DNA from: Prosthecomicrobium pneumaticum
Lineage (GTDB): Bacteria > Pseudomonadota > Alphaproteobacteria > Rhizobiales > Kaistiaceae
Direction: 5' to 3'
Assembly (NCBI RefSeq): GCF_014199915.1
Contig: NZ_JACHOO010000003.1
Span: 242,217 to 306,216, forward strand
DNA: 64,000 nucleotides
Shown here piece by piece: positions 10,733 to 20,433 of this stretch. Position 1 is the stretch's first letter, and each line of letters opens with the position of its first letter. The position numbers and the translations under genes are program-made. A model generated the notes under the pieces. The model worked only from the letters and a program-made list of their open reading frames with translations. It did no database searches and was not told the DNA's origin.

Positions 10733-12001
10733 TCAGCCCCCGGCCGGCCAGCGCTCGGCGGCAAGGTTCGCCTTGTCCCGCTCGTTCTGCGGCAGGCCGG
10801 CGACGAACTGGTCGAGCCAGGCGTCGGGCGCGCCGGCGCGGACCGCGAGCATGTGCCATTTCGCGGCCTCGACCGGATCGGCCGGCACGCCGCGGCCGGC
10901 GGCGAGGAGCCGTGCATAACGGTTCTGCGCGACCGGATTGCCGGCCCGCGCGGCCCGCCGGAACCAGCCGGCCGCGGCCTCCGGATCGGCCGCGGTTCCC
11001 TTGCCGTTGAAGAGCCGGATCGCATATTCGACCATCGCCGGCACATGGCCGGCCTTCGCCGCGCGGGCGAGCCGTTCGGTCGCGGCGGCCTGGTCCTGCG
11101 GCACGCCATTGCCGTTCATCGAGAGCTGGGCGAGCGCATAGTCCGCCTCGGCGTTGCCGAGATCGGCGGCGCGGGTCAGGAGATCGACGACCTTCGCCAT
11201 ATCGTGCGGCCGGATCTGCCCTTCGAGATGGAGCAAAGCGAGATTGTAGAGCGCTTCCGGCCGGTTCTGCTTGGCGGCGAGCTCGAAGGCACGGGCCGCC
11301 TTCTCGCGGTCCTTCGGCACGCCGCGGCCGTCGAGATAGAGGAGGCCCATGGCGAGCTGGGCGGCGGGGTCGCCCTGCCGGGCCGCCTGCGCATACCAGG
11401 ACGCGGCAGCCTCGTTGTTCCGCTTCACGCCGAGCCCTTGTTCATAGAGCAGGCCGAGGAGCGTCTGCGCCGCGGGATCGCCCTGCTGCGCCCGGCCGAG
11501 CGCGAGCTGGAAGGCGGTGAGATAATAGCCGCGCTGATAGGCGCCGAAGGCGAGGTCCGGTTCGGCCCCGGCGAGCGCCGCTGCCGCGGCCGCGAAGGCT
11601 TCGGCATCGGGCAGCCTGCCGGCGGTCGGCGGCGGCACCGTCGGGCGTTCGGCAGGCTGGAAGACGGGCGCAGGCGGTGTGCCGGATCCGGGCGGGGCGG
11701 ACGCCGCTCCGGCCGAAGAGGCGGCGGAGCGGGAACTTTCCCTCGGCACCGCGGGCGCTGCCGGGGCCGGCACGGGGATGGTCGACACCGGCGCCGGTTC
11801 GGCCCGGGGCGCGCCGGCGGGCGCTGCCGGCGCGACTGCGGCTGCCGGCGCAGCGGGCGCGGACGGAGGAGCGGGCGGATCGGTGGCGATCGGGATATGG
11901 GTCTCGCCGACCGCCGTGCCTTCATCGAAGGCCTGCGCACCGGCGGATACCGGCAGCGTCGCCGTCACAGCGGCGAGGCAGAGGGCGGCGGCGCGCCTCA
12001 T
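10733..12001 (-). CDS. Secreted Sel1-repeat protein
   Basis: A 422-residue protein with an N-terminal Sec signal peptide ([20 protein letters not shown] ending in GAQA), a disordered Ala/Pro-rich region (about residues 35-130), and at least six Sel1-type TPR repeats of about 36 residues ([54 protein letters not shown] and so on). Such repeats serve as protein-protein scaffolds. It overlaps the preceding ThiE-like gene by 4 bp (ATGA), so the two are coupled. Partner unknown. Confidence 0.9.
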   Translation of the reverse strand: MRRAAALCLAAVTATLPVSAGAQAFDEGTAVGETHIPIATDPPAPPSAPAAPAAAVAPAAPAGAPRAEPAPVSTIPVPAPAAPAVPRESSRSAASSAGAASAPPGSGTPPAPVFQPAERPTVPPPTAGRLPDAEAFAAAAAALAGAEPDLAFGAYQRGYYLTAFQLALGRAQQGDPAAQTLLGLLYEQGLGVKRNNEAAASWYAQAARQGDPAAQLAMGLLYLDGRGVPKDREKAARAFELAAKQNRPEALYNLALLHLEGQIRPHDMAKVVDLLTRAADLGNAEADYALAQLSMNGNGVPQDQAAATERLARAAKAGHVPAMVEYAIRLFNGKGTAADPEAAAGWFRRAARAGNPVAQNRYARLLAAGRGVPADPVEAAKWHMLAVRAGAPDAWLDQFVAGLPQNERDKANLAAERWPAGG

Positions 12002-12657
12002 CCCGCAGTCTCGGGCTGATGCGCGGCGATCGTCCGGATCGCCTCGGCGACCGCCGCGGCGGGACCTTCGGCGTGCTCCCAGACGGCGCGGCGCAGCGCC
12101 ACGAATTCGATCCGCGCCTCGACCGCCTCGGCGACCGATCCGATGGTCGCACCGCCCATCACGATCGCCGGGATTTCGAAGAGCGCCGACCACCACGCGG
12201 CGAGATCGAAGCTCTTCGGGTGGATCGCCGGGCCGGTGTCCCCGTCGAGCCGGCCGAAGAAGAGATAGTCGGGATCCGCCTCGCCGATCTCCATCGCCTG
12301 ATGACGCGTGGTGATGCCGGCCGCGCCGACGATCCGCTCCGGCCGCAGCGATTCGATCGCGAGCTTCAGGTCGGCGAGGCCGCTGCCGATCTGCACGCCG
12401 TCCGCCCCCGTGCGGCCGACGAGGCGGGTATCGTCCGGCAGGATCACCGCGGCGCCGTGCCGCTGCGCGATCGGCACGATGCGGGCCGCCGCGGCCTGCA
12501 GGTCGGCCGGGGCGGCGAGATCGGGCGCGACGATGAGCGATGCGACATCGCCGGCGCCGAGCGCGGCATCGAGCGCCGGCAGGAAGGCGTCGAGGTCCGC
12601 GCGCGGCGGCGTGACGAGGACGAGGCGTCCGAAAGGGGTCGGTGCGGTTTTGGCCAT
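11998..12657 (-). CDS. Thiamine-phosphate-synthase-like TIM-barrel protein
   Basis: A 219-residue member of the ThiE/TenI superfamily, read from the TIM-barrel periodicity, DDTRLVGRTGADGVQIGSG, GAAGITTRHQAMEIGEADPD and PAIVMGGATIGSVAEAVEA. True ThiE enzymes join HMP-PP and THZ-P. Here the usual VHLGQ-type strand reads VQIGSG and the GPxxxT-type phosphate loop is not obvious (YLFFGRLDGDTG), so it may be a paralogue with another role. It is followed by the Sel1-repeat gene with a 4-bp overlap. No thiamine gene is adjacent. Confidence 0.8.
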   Translation of the reverse strand: MAKTAPTPFGRLVLVTPPRADLDAFLPALDAALGAGDVASLIVAPDLAAPADLQAAAARIVPIAQRHGAAVILPDDTRLVGRTGADGVQIGSGLADLKLAIESLRPERIVGAAGITTRHQAMEIGEADPDYLFFGRLDGDTGPAIHPKSFDLAAWWSALFEIPAIVMGGATIGSVAEAVEARIEFVALRRAVWEHAEGPAAAVAEAIRTIAAHQPETAG

Positions 12658-12730
12658 GGCTGTTCTCGGGCGCGATCGGGCGCACAGCCTTATGGCGAAA
12701 GGAGGACGGCGGGAAGGGGAGGGGCGCGCC

Positions 12731-13558
12731 TCAGGCGGGCTCCCAGGCCTGCGGCCAGCTTTCAGAGAGCACGCCGCCGAGCCGCACCGGCGCGACCATC
12801 ACAGCGAGGCCGGTCCTCTCGTCGACATCGACCGCGAGGCCGCACAGCGTCGGCGGGCCCATCGCCGGGGCGAAGCGGGCGGAGGGGATCTTGGTGACGA
12901 AGCGGCGGATCGGCTCGTCCTTCTCCATGCCGAGCACGGATTCGTAGTCGCCGCACATGCCGGCATCGGACTGATAGGCGGTGCCACCCGGCAGGATGCG
13001 GTGATCGGAGGTCGGCACGTGGGTGTGCGTGCCGACGACCACCGTGGCCCGGCCGTCGACATAGGCGGCGAAGGCCTGTTTCTCGCTCGTCGCCTCGGCG
13101 TGGAAATCGATCAGCACCGCGTCCGCCTGTTCGCCGAGGGGGCAGGCGGCGAGCTCCCGGTCGATCGCCGCGAAGGGATCGTCGAGCTGGTCCATGAACA
13201 CCCGGCCCATCGCGTTGACGACGAGGACGCGGGCGCCGTTGCGGGCGGGGTAGAGAAAGGCGCCGCGGCCGGGCGTACCAGGCGGATAATTGACGGGGCG
13301 CAGGAAACGGTCCTGCCGGGCCGCGAAGACGAGCGCCTCCTTCTGGTCGAAGGCGTGGTTGCCGGTGGTGATCACGTCGGCGCCGGCGTCGAGCGTCTGC
13401 TGCACGATCTCCTCGGTTATGCCGAAGCCGCCGGCCGCGTTCTCGCCGTTGACGACGACGAAATCGAGCCGCCAGCGCTCGACGAGGCCGGGCAGGCGCT
13501 CGACCACGACATTGCGACCGGCGCGGCCGACCATGTCGCCGAGAAAGAGCAGTCGCAA
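12731..13558 (-). CDS. YmdB/TIGR00282-family metallophosphoesterase
   Basis: Di-metal phosphodiesterase; characterised YmdB proteins hydrolyse cyclic nucleotides. The 275-residue protein shows the family metal-binding motifs in order: LFLGDMVGRAGR (N terminus), VVVNGENAAGGFGIT, TTGNHAFDQKEALVF, the FHAEATSEK segment and VVGTHTHVPTSDHRILPGGT. Length is typical. It starts 4 bp after the cyclo-ligase gene, so the two are in one operon, an arrangement common in alphaproteobacteria. Confidence 0.94.
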   Translation of the reverse strand: MRLLFLGDMVGRAGRNVVVERLPGLVERWRLDFVVVNGENAAGGFGITEEIVQQTLDAGADVITTGNHAFDQKEALVFAARQDRFLRPVNYPPGTPGRGAFLYPARNGARVLVVNAMGRVFMDQLDDPFAAIDRELAACPLGEQADAVLIDFHAEATSEKQAFAAYVDGRATVVVGTHTHVPTSDHRILPGGTAYQSDAGMCGDYESVLGMEKDEPIRRFVTKIPSARFAPAMGPPTLCGLAVDVDERTGLAVMVAPVRLGGVLSESWPQAWEPA

Positions 13559-13562
13559 GGGA

Positions 13563-14177
13563 TCACGCCTCCGTCATTCGTCCCGAACCCGCCGGCACGA
13601 TCACGCCATCCTCGGTGACGATCGCGTCGAGCGGGATGTCGTGCGGCTCGGCCGGAATCTTGTCGACCGCCTGCGCCGCGAAGGCAAGGCCGACCAGGAA
13701 GGGCCGATGCGCCGCGGCGTGGAAGGCGGCGATCGCCCGGTCGTAATGGCCCTTGCCATAGCCGATGCGGAAGCCGCTCCCGTCGAAGGCGGCGAGCGGC
13801 ACGAGGAGCGCATCCGGTCGCGCCTCGGCGGCGCCCGCCGGAGGGCCGAGCGTGCCGAAGCCGGCCGGCACCAGCCGCTCGCCCTCGTCCCACAGGCGGA
13901 ACCGCATCGTCTCGGCATCGACGAGCACGGGCAGGGCGATCGACGCGCCGCCCGCCCGCAGTGCAGCGACGAGCGGTCCGGGATCGAGTTCGCTGCGGAT
14001 CGGGTGATAGGCGGAGACGGTCGCTGCCCCGGCGAGCGGGGCGAGTGCGAGCGCGTGCCGCACCACGGCGGCGGCGGCGGCAGCGCGATGGCCGGCATCG
14101 AGCCGGTCGCGCCGGCCGAGCGCGGCGATGCGCAAGGCCTGCTTCCGCGCGGCGGGCGTCGCGGCGACCGCCGTCAT
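13563..14177 (-). CDS. fau: 5-formyltetrahydrofolate cyclo-ligase
   Basis: Folate-salvage enzyme that converts 5-formyl-THF to 5,10-methenyl-THF with ATP. The 204-residue product has AARKQALRIAALGRRDRLD near the start, YHPIRSELDPGPLV, and the signature GFRIGYGKGHYDRAIAAFH with Lys and Tyr of the active site. The ATG at 14177 is preferred: an upstream GTG at 14210 would lie inside the 6S RNA. The location directly downstream of 6S RNA is the classic ssrS-ygfA arrangement, where this gene is often cotranscribed with the RNA. Confidence 0.94.
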   Translation of the reverse strand: MTAVAATPAARKQALRIAALGRRDRLDAGHRAAAAAAVVRHALALAPLAGAATVSAYHPIRSELDPGPLVAALRAGGASIALPVLVDAETMRFRLWDEGERLVPAGFGTLGPPAGAAEARPDALLVPLAAFDGSGFRIGYGKGHYDRAIAAFHAAAHRPFLVGLAFAAQAVDKIPAEPHDIPLDAIVTEDGVIVPAGSGRMTEA

Positions 14178-14199
14178 CGCGGAGCGGGAGAGAGGGGTT

Positions 14200-14358
14200 G
14201 GCGAAGCCACCTCGGCCGATGGAGCGATCGATCCCGGGAACCTACAGCGTAGGTGGGCGCCGTTTGCCCGAGCCCACGGGCTCGGTCAGGAACAGCTCCC
14301 GTTCGGATCGATAAGGCCCCGGGGATAGTGATGTCCTGTCGCACCGCGCAGCCTCGCC
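14200..14358 (-). ncRNA. ssrS: 6S RNA, alphaproteobacterial type
   Basis: Regulatory RNA that binds sigma70-RNA polymerase in an open-promoter mimic. About 159 nt long. The ends pair: GGCGAGGC at the 5' end (14351-14358) with GCUUCGCC at the 3' end (14200-14207). Inside are features I recognise from alphaproteobacterial 6S, including GGGGCCUUAUCGAUCC, the CCGAGCCCGUGGGCUCGG hairpin and CCCACCUACG. The setting, between zapA and the 5-formyl-THF cyclo-ligase gene, is the conserved 6S locus. Exact ends are inferred from the pairing. Confidence 0.88.
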
Positions 14359-14365
14359 GGGAACG

Positions 14366-14395
14366 AATATAGGGGACCGGCGCGGCGATGGCGAG
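14366..14395 (-). promoter_or_regulatory. Likely promoter of 6S RNA
   Basis: On the minus strand TATATT (14371 down to 14366) lies 7 bases before the inferred 6S RNA 5' end, at the right distance for a -10 box. The -35 region is poor (TCGCCA or CTCGCC), as often in GC-rich alphaproteobacteria. Confidence 0.45.
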
Positions 14396-14420
14396 AGGCG
14401 AAGGCGTTCGTCCCCCGCCT

Positions 14421-14798
14421 TCAGTCGAGCGCCCGCGGCACGGCGAGCGACAGCCGCTGGGCGAGACCCTCGAGGCGCTGCGCGGCACTGTCGACGGCCC
14501 GCGCGACCGCCGTCTCGGCGTCCTCATAGCGGGTGGCGATGGCCACCTTGGTGTCGTTGACGCCGGCGATCTCGGTCTCCAGCCGGCGGATGCGCCGCTG
14601 CGCCTCGGCGAGCTCGTCGCTCAGCGTGATCGCCGCCATCACGGTGAGCCGCTGGTCGCCGATTTCGCCGAAGGCCTGACGGAGCTGGTCGATCGTGCCG
14701 TCGACGCGCCGGGCGAGCGCCTCGAGATGGTGTTCCTGGCCGTCGTCGCAGGCCATGCGGTAGATCTTGCCGTTGATGGTGACGCTCACCTGGGCCAT
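14421..14798 (-). CDS. zapA: Cell division protein ZapA
   Basis: Small FtsZ-ring stabiliser. The 125-residue protein begins MAQVSVTINGKIYRMACDDG, the ZapA globular head, has HHLEALARRVDGTIDQLRQAF, and then a long coiled coil (about residues 50-115; SDELAEAQRRIRRLETEIAG). It lies 12 bp after the DUF4164 gene and just upstream of 6S RNA, an order conserved in Hyphomicrobiales. Confidence 0.94.
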   Translation of the reverse strand: MAQVSVTINGKIYRMACDDGQEHHLEALARRVDGTIDQLRQAFGEIGDQRLTVMAAITLSDELAEAQRRIRRLETEIAGVNDTKVAIATRYEDAETAVARAVDSAAQRLEGLAQRLSLAVPRALD

Positions 14799-14810
14799 CG
14801 GCGGCTCTCC

Positions 14811-15086
14811 TCAGCCCTCGTGCTTCTCGATCACGCCGCGGATCGTCTCCATCGCCGTGACGAGCCGGCGCGACACGTCCTTGTTGGCGTCTTCGAGGCG
14901 GACCGAGCGGGCTTCGGCCGAATCGACCGCCTGGGCGAGACGCGAACGGTCGAGCCCGAGCTTCTGCAGCTCGCTCTCCAGCTCATCGATCTTGCGGCCG
15001 GCATCGATGCGGCTCTCGACGGCCGCCTCGAGCAGGTCGAGGGCGCCGGTGAGCCGGCGGAGCGCATTGTCGATCGGCGACGTCAT
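14811..15086 (-). CDS. DUF4164 family small coiled-coil protein
   Basis: A 91-residue almost fully coiled-coil protein (LDLLEAAVESRIDAGRKIDE, LESELQKLGLDRSRLAQAVD) of the DUF4164 family. It precedes zapA by 12 bp. The pairing of a small coiled-coil protein with ZapA recalls ZapB-type partners, but a division role is only inferred from the neighbourhood. No membrane segment. Confidence 0.87.
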   Translation of the reverse strand: MTSPIDNALRRLTGALDLLEAAVESRIDAGRKIDELESELQKLGLDRSRLAQAVDSAEARSVRLEDANKDVSRRLVTAMETIRGVIEKHEG

Positions 15087-15360
15087 GCCTCCCTCTCGCC
15101 ATGCGCCAAACGGGTCCGCCGGGCGGGACTCGTCCCGCGGGGCGCGAGGGCGACATTAGGCGGCCGGCCGAGAGCCCGTCAATGCCGGGCCGGGGGCCGC
15201 AACCGGCGCGTTCGGGCGGGCTCCGAATTGACAGGGGCAGGCGACCTGATAAAGGTCGCCTGCCTTTTCCGCCAACCGGGCGGCGGGAGAAACCGGAACA
15301 TCAACAGAGCCGGTCGCGGCCCCTCGGATGGCGGGCGGCTCCGGCTTCGGAAGGGCCGCG

Positions 15361-17352
15361 ATGACAGAACCTCTCGACCACCACCGCATGGCCAACGCCA
15401 TCCGTGCGCTCGCCATGGACGCGGTGCAGAAGGCGAATTCCGGCCATCCCGGCATGCCGATGGGCATGGCCGACGTCGCCACGGTGCTGTTCACCCGCTT
15501 CATGAAATACGATGTCGCCGAGCCCCGCTGGGCCGACCGCGACCGCTTCATCCTGTCGGCCGGCCACGGCTCGATGCTGCTCTACTCGGTCCTGCATCTG
15601 CTCGGCTCGGAAGAGCTGCCGATCGAGCAGTTGAAGGCGTTCCGCCAGCTCGATTCGAAGACGCCGGGCCATCCGGAGAACTTCCTGACGAAGGGCGTCG
15701 AGACGACCACCGGCCCGCTCGGCCAGGGCCTCGCCATGTCGGTCGGCTTCGCGCTCGCCGAGCGCATGCTCGCCGCCGAGTTCGGCGAGGAGATCGTCGA
15801 CCATTACACCTATGTCATCGCCGGTGACGGTTGCCTGATGGAAGGCGTCAGCCACGAGGCGATCGACCTCGCCGGGCATCTCAGGCTCGCGAAGCTGATC
15901 GTTCTCTTCGACGACAACGGCATCACCATCGACGGCCATACCGATCTGTCGACTTCGGTCGACCAGGTGGCGCGGTTCCAGGCATCGGGATGGCACGCCG
16001 AGCGGGTCGACGGGCTCGACCCCGAGGCGGTCGCCGCGGCGATCGAGCGGGCGCGCGCCTCCGACCGGCCGTCGATGATCGCGTGCAAGACGGTGATCGG
16101 CTATGGCGCGCCGACCAAGGCCGACAGCCATTCCGCGCACGGCTCGCCGCTCGGCGATCAGGAGATCGCCGGTGCCCGCGAACGGCTCGGCTGGGCCTAT
16201 CCGCCGTTCGAGATCCCGGACGACGTCTACGCCGCCTGGCGTGCCCCGCAGGCGCGCAGCGTCGCGGCGCGGCAGGCCTGGCAGGAGCGGCTCGCCGCTC
16301 TTCCCGCCGAGAAGCGCGCCGAGTTCGAGCGCCGGATGAGCGGCGCGCTGCCGGAGGGGCTCGATGCGGCCGTCGTCGCGGCGAAGCAGGCGCTCGCCGA
16401 GGCGAAGCCGAAGGTCGCGACCCGCAAGGCCTCCGAGAACGCGCTCGAGGTGCTGACCAAGGTGGTGCCCGAGCTCGCCGGCGGCTCGGCCGACCTGACG
16501 CCCTCCAACAATACGAAGACCAAGGCGCAGAAGGACGTCGTCCCGGGCGACTATTCGGGCCGCTACATCCGCTACGGCATCCGCGAGTTCGGCATGTCGG
16601 CGGCGATGAACGGGATTACCCAGCATGGCGGGCTGATCCCCTATGGCGGCACGTTCATGACCTTCACGGACTATGCCCGTCCGGCGATCCGCCTCTCCGC
16701 GCTGATGCACAACCGCGTCATCTACGTGATGACGCACGATTCGATCGGCCTCGGCGAAGACGGACCGACCCATCAGCCGGTCGAGCATCTCGCCGCGCTG
16801 CGGGCGATGCCGAACCTCCTCGTGATGCGGCCGGCCGATTCGGTCGAGACGCTCGAATGCTGGCAGATCGCGCTCGAGAGCCCGCACCGGCCGTCGATCC
16901 TCGCCCTGTCGCGGCAGAATCTGCCGGCGGTGCGCACCGAGCATGTCGCCGAGAACCTTTCGGCGAGGGGCGCCTATGTGCTCGCCGGCCCGGCCGAGGC
17001 GGAGGTGACGCTGTTCGCTACCGGCTCGGAGATCGAGATCGCGATCGCCGCGAAGGCGCTCGTCGAGGCGGAGGGCTATTCCGCCCGTGTCGTCTCGGTG
17101 CCGTCCTTCGAGCTGTTCTTCGAGCAGGACGAGGCCTATCGCGCCTCGATCCTCGAGGGCTCGAAGGTCCGCGTGGCGATCGAGGCGGCGGTCGGATTCG
17201 GCTGGGAGCGGCTGATCGGCGAGGACGGTGTCTTCATCGGCATGAAGAGCTTCGGCGCCAGCGCGCCGGCCGAGGCCCTCTACAAGCATTTCGGCATCAC
17301 CGCCGAGGCGGCGGCGGACGCCGCGCTCACCCGGCTGAAGGCCAACCGGTAG
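15361..17352 (+). CDS. tkt: Transketolase
   Basis: Thiamine-diphosphate enzyme of the pentose phosphate pathway (and of the Calvin cycle if present). The 663-residue protein has the N-terminal substrate region [20 protein letters not shown], the ThDP/metal motif [19 protein letters not shown] ending in DDNG, the central domain ([50 protein letters not shown]) and the C-terminal domain. The ATG at 15361 is preceded by GGAAGG; a longer frame to 15328 lacks a good site. First gene of the tkt-gap-pgk-fba block. Confidence 0.98.
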   Translation: MTEPLDHHRMANAIRALAMDAVQKANSGHPGMPMGMADVATVLFTRFMKYDVAEPRWADRDRFILSAGHGSMLLYSVLHLLGSEELPIEQLKAFRQLDSKTPGHPENFLTKGVETTTGPLGQGLAMSVGFALAERMLAAEFGEEIVDHYTYVIAGDGCLMEGVSHEAIDLAGHLRLAKLIVLFDDNGITIDGHTDLSTSVDQVARFQASGWHAERVDGLDPEAVAAAIERARASDRPSMIACKTVIGYGAPTKADSHSAHGSPLGDQEIAGARERLGWAYPPFEIPDDVYAAWRAPQARSVAARQAWQERLAALPAEKRAEFERRMSGALPEGLDAAVVAAKQALAEAKPKVATRKASENALEVLTKVVPELAGGSADLTPSNNTKTKAQKDVVPGDYSGRYIRYGIREFGMSAAMNGITQHGGLIPYGGTFMTFTDYARPAIRLSALMHNRVIYVMTHDSIGLGEDGPTHQPVEHLAALRAMPNLLVMRPADSVETLECWQIALESPHRPSILALSRQNLPAVRTEHVAENLSARGAYVLAGPAEAEVTLFATGSEIEIAIAAKALVEAEGYSARVVSVPSFELFFEQDEAYRASILEGSKVRVAIEAAVGFGWERLIGEDGVFIGMKSFGASAPAEALYKHFGITAEAAADAALTRLKANR

Positions 17353-17416
17353 GATTTCGAGGCCGGCGTTCCGGCCGCATTCGAGGCGCATCGGCGCCCG
17401 CGAAGGAGATGGCAAG

Positions 17417-18430
17417 ATGGCTGTGAAGGTCGCAATCAACGGCTTCGGCCGTATCGGGCGCAACGTCCTGCGTGCGATCGTCGAGTCCGGCCGGACCGAC
17501 ATCGAGGTGGTGGCGATCAACGATCTCGGCCCGGTCGAGACCAATGCCCACCTGCTGCGCTACGATTCGATCCACGGCAAGTTCCCGGCCGAAGTGAAGG
17601 TCGAGGGCGACGCGATCTCCATCAATGGCGGCGCGCCGATCAAGGTCACCGCGATCAAGGATCCCGCCACCCTGCCGCACGGCGCGATGGGCGTCGACAT
17701 CGCGCTCGAATGCACCGGCATCTTCACCGCGCGCGACAAGGCGGCGGCGCATCTGACCGCGGGTGCCAAGCGCGTGCTCGTCTCGGCGCCGTCGGACGGC
17801 GCCGACCTGACGGTCGTCTACGGCGTCAACCACGACAAGCTGTCGAAGGACCATCTCGTCATCTCGAACGCCTCCTGCACGACGAACTGCCTCGTGCCGG
17901 TCGTGAAGGTGCTCAACGATGCGATCGGCATCGATCACGGCTTCATGACGACGATCCACTCCTACACCAACGATCAGCCCTCCCTCGACCAGATGCACAA
18001 GGATCTCTACCGCGCCCGCGCCGCGGCGCTGTCGATGATCCCGACCTCGACGGGTGCGGCGAAGGCGGTCGGCCTCGTCCTGCCGGAACTGAAGGGCAAG
18101 CTCGACGGCACCTCCATCCGCGTGCCGACGCCGAACGTCTCGGTCGTGGACTTCAAGTTCGTGGCGAAGCGCGCCACCTCGAAGGACGAGGTCAACGCCG
18201 CGATCAAGGCCGCAGCGAGCGAAGGCCCGCTGAAGGGGATTCTCGGCTACACCGAGGAGCCGCTCGTCTCGCGCGACTTCAACCACGACGCCCATTCCTC
18301 GATTTTCGCGATCGACCAGACCAAGGTGCTCGAAGGGACCTTCGTGCGCATCCTGACCTGGTACGACAATGAATGGGGCTTCTCGAACCGGATGAGCGAC
18401 ACCGCCGTCGCTTTCGCCGCGACGATCTGA
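17417..18430 (+). CDS. gap: Type I glyceraldehyde-3-phosphate dehydrogenase
   Basis: Glycolytic and gluconeogenic enzyme making 1,3-bisphosphoglycerate. The 337-residue protein begins [20 protein letters not shown] (NAD-binding Rossmann loop) and has the catalytic cysteine in [17 protein letters not shown], then the HSYTNDQ and [14 protein letters not shown] segments and [12 protein letters not shown] near the end. An SD-like AAGGAG lies upstream. It is 64 bp after tkt and is followed by two small genes before pgk. Confidence 0.98.
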   Translation: MAVKVAINGFGRIGRNVLRAIVESGRTDIEVVAINDLGPVETNAHLLRYDSIHGKFPAEVKVEGDAISINGGAPIKVTAIKDPATLPHGAMGVDIALECTGIFTARDKAAAHLTAGAKRVLVSAPSDGADLTVVYGVNHDKLSKDHLVISNASCTTNCLVPVVKVLNDAIGIDHGFMTTIHSYTNDQPSLDQMHKDLYRARAAALSMIPTSTGAAKAVGLVLPELKGKLDGTSIRVPTPNVSVVDFKFVAKRATSKDEVNAAIKAAASEGPLKGILGYTEEPLVSRDFNHDAHSSIFAIDQTKVLEGTFVRILTWYDNEWGFSNRMSDTAVAFAATI

Positions 18431-18442
18431 GGCGAGGACGCG

Positions 18443-18757
18443 GTGGGCGACCTGCGCATCCGCGGAACCGACGAGGAGGGCGCCCGACGACTGGCGCGGC
18501 TCGTCGTCGAGCGGGCGCCGGGTCTCGCCTGCGGCGCCTGCGGCGGCCGGGAGTTCGCCATTCTGGAGCAGCCGGACGCCGGACTGCGCACGTGGCTTCG
18601 CCGCGAGGGACAACCCTTCGCGGCGATCGACACCAAGATCAGCCAGCCACTCGTCACGCTGGTGTGCATCACCTGCGGTCATCTCGAACAGTTCGCCGAG
18701 GCGACGCTCGAGGGTGCGGACGCTTCGCTCTATGGCGAGGTGATCGCCCATGAGTAA
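18443..18757 (+). CDS. Small protein with two CxxC pairs, between gap and pgk
   Basis: A 104-residue protein of unknown function starting at a GTG (18443) with GAGGAC upstream, 12 bp after gap. Two cysteine pairs (CGACGG near residue 31 and CITCGH near residue 75) suggest a zinc-ribbon-like fold with about 40 residues between the pairs. The last residues overlap the next gene by 8 bp. I do not recognise the family. Its steady codon use and coupling to both neighbours indicate a real gene. Confidence 0.78.
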   Translation: MGDLRIRGTDEEGARRLARLVVERAPGLACGACGGREFAILEQPDAGLRTWLRREGQPFAAIDTKISQPLVTLVCITCGHLEQFAEATLEGADASLYGEVIAHE

Positions 18758-19085
18758 CGTTGTAGAGTTCCCCGGAGAACGACAGCCGCCGGATGGTGGT
18801 GGACCGGGGAATCCCATGCTTGAGGAACGGGTCGCTCGACTGGAAGACGCGGTGGGGCGCATGGAGAATATCATGCGCTCGGCGGAGCTTTCGCTCGCCG
18901 AGATCAAGGCCGAGCTTCGTCAGGCACCAAAGGCCGCCGATTACGCCGGGTTGAAGGCGGAGATCGCCGAGATGCGGGGGCATCTCCGCACGCTTCCGAC
19001 CTGGTGGATGCTCATCATTGCTGTGATCGCGACCTGGGGTGCCGGGTCGGCGATCGTCTTCGCTCTGACACGGACCGTGCCATGA
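18750..19085 (+). CDS. Small coiled-coil protein with C-terminal membrane anchor
   Basis: A 111-residue protein beginning [18 protein letters not shown], followed by a coiled coil (about residues 25-75; [18 protein letters not shown]) and one C-terminal membrane span ([20 protein letters not shown]). It overlaps the preceding CxxC gene by 8 bp and the pgk start by 4 bp (ATGA). No family recognised. Architecture resembles small tail-anchored scaffold proteins. Role beside glycolytic genes unknown. Confidence 0.8.
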   Translation: MSNVVEFPGERQPPDGGGPGNPMLEERVARLEDAVGRMENIMRSAELSLAEIKAELRQAPKAADYAGLKAEIAEMRGHLRTLPTWWMLIIAVIATWGAGSAIVFALTRTVP

Positions 19086-20278
19086 CCTTCAAGACCCTCG
19101 ACACCGCCGACCTCAAGGGCAAGCGGGTGCTTGTCCGCGTCGATCTGAACGTGCCGGTGAAGGACGGCGTCGTCACCGACGACACCCGCATCCGGGCGGT
19201 GCTGCCGACCATCCGCGAGATCGTCGAGAAGGACGGCAAGGCGATCCTGCTCGCCCATTTCGGCCGGCCGAAGGGCGAGCGCGTCAAGGAGATGTCGCTC
19301 GCGCCCGTCGTTCCGGCGCTCGAGACGCTGCTCGGCAAGCGGGTCGCCTTCGCCAATGACTGCATCGGCCACGACGCCGCCGACGCGATCGCCAAGATGG
19401 CGCCGGGCGACGTGCTGCTGCTCGAGAACACCCGCTTCCACAAGGGCGAGGAGAAGAACGATCCGATCTTCGCCGCGCAGCTCGCCGAGCTCGGCGATGT
19501 CTATGTCGACGACGCCTTCTCCGCCGCGCATCGCGCGCACGCCTCGACCGAAGGCCTCGCCCACCATCTGCCCTCCTATGCCGGCCGCTCGATGCAGGCC
19601 GAGCTCGAGGCGCTCGACAAGGCGCTCGGCAGCCCGAAGCGGCCGGTGATCGCGGTCGTCGGCGGCGCCAAGGTGTCCTCGAAGATCGACCTCCTCGAAA
19701 ACCTCGTCACCAAGGTCCAGGCTCTCGTCATCGGCGGCGGCATGGCCAACACCTTTCTGCACGCGCAGGGCTACAATGTCGGCAAGTCGCTCTGCGAGAA
19801 GGATCTCGCCGACACCGCCCGCCGCATCCTCGCCGCTGCGGAGCGCGCCGGCTGCGCCGTCATCCTGCCGGTCGACGCGGTCGTCGCCTGGCATTTCGAG
19901 GCGAATGCGCCGCATCGCACCTATGGCGTCGAGGCCGTCCCGGAGGACGGCATGATCCTCGATGCCGGCGAACTGTCGATCGACCGCGTCCGCGCCGCGA
20001 TCGACGATGCCGCGACGCTCGTCTGGAACGGCCCGCTCGGCGCGTTCGAACTCACCCCCTTCGACCGGGCGACGGTCGCCGCGGCCCGCCATGCGGCCGA
20101 GCGGACGAAGGCCGGCAAGCTGCTCTCGGTCGCCGGCGGCGGCGACACGGTGGCGGCTCTCAACCAGGCCGGCGCGGCCGACGACTTCAGCTACATCTCG
20201 ACGGCGGGCGGCGCCTTCCTCGAATGGCTGGAAGGCAAGGCGCTGCCGGGGGTCGAGGTGCTGAAGAAGAGCACCTAG
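19082..20278 (+). CDS. pgk: Phosphoglycerate kinase
   Basis: ATP-producing glycolytic kinase. The 398-residue product has the N-terminal phosphoglycerate-binding block [31 protein letters not shown], the [13 protein letters not shown] region, the hinge motif [17 protein letters not shown], and the nucleotide-binding end [10 protein letters not shown] and [12 protein letters not shown]. The ATG overlaps the stop of the preceding small gene by 4 bp. Length is typical. Confidence 0.98.
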   Translation: MTFKTLDTADLKGKRVLVRVDLNVPVKDGVVTDDTRIRAVLPTIREIVEKDGKAILLAHFGRPKGERVKEMSLAPVVPALETLLGKRVAFANDCIGHDAADAIAKMAPGDVLLLENTRFHKGEEKNDPIFAAQLAELGDVYVDDAFSAAHRAHASTEGLAHHLPSYAGRSMQAELEALDKALGSPKRPVIAVVGGAKVSSKIDLLENLVTKVQALVIGGGMANTFLHAQGYNVGKSLCEKDLADTARRILAAAERAGCAVILPVDAVVAWHFEANAPHRTYGVEAVPEDGMILDAGELSIDRVRAAIDDAATLVWNGPLGAFELTPFDRATVAAARHAAERTKAGKLLSVAGGGDTVAALNQAGAADDFSYISTAGGAFLEWLEGKALPGVEVLKKST

Positions 20279-20433
20279 ACGGCGCGCCTTTCGCCGCGGC
20301 TCCGTCCGAACCAAAATTCGGACGGAAAAATAAAGTCAAGGCAGGCACTTAATCGGTTTGAGGGTGTTGTGTTCGGCCGCTGCTTGCGCTGCATTGCAGC
20401 AGCCACGGTACAGCCGAGAGGAGCCGAGACGCC

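Noticed and set aside
15301-17544. A 747-codon open frame opposite transketolase
   Set aside because: Antisense artefact; the transketolase motifs on the plus strand are complete.
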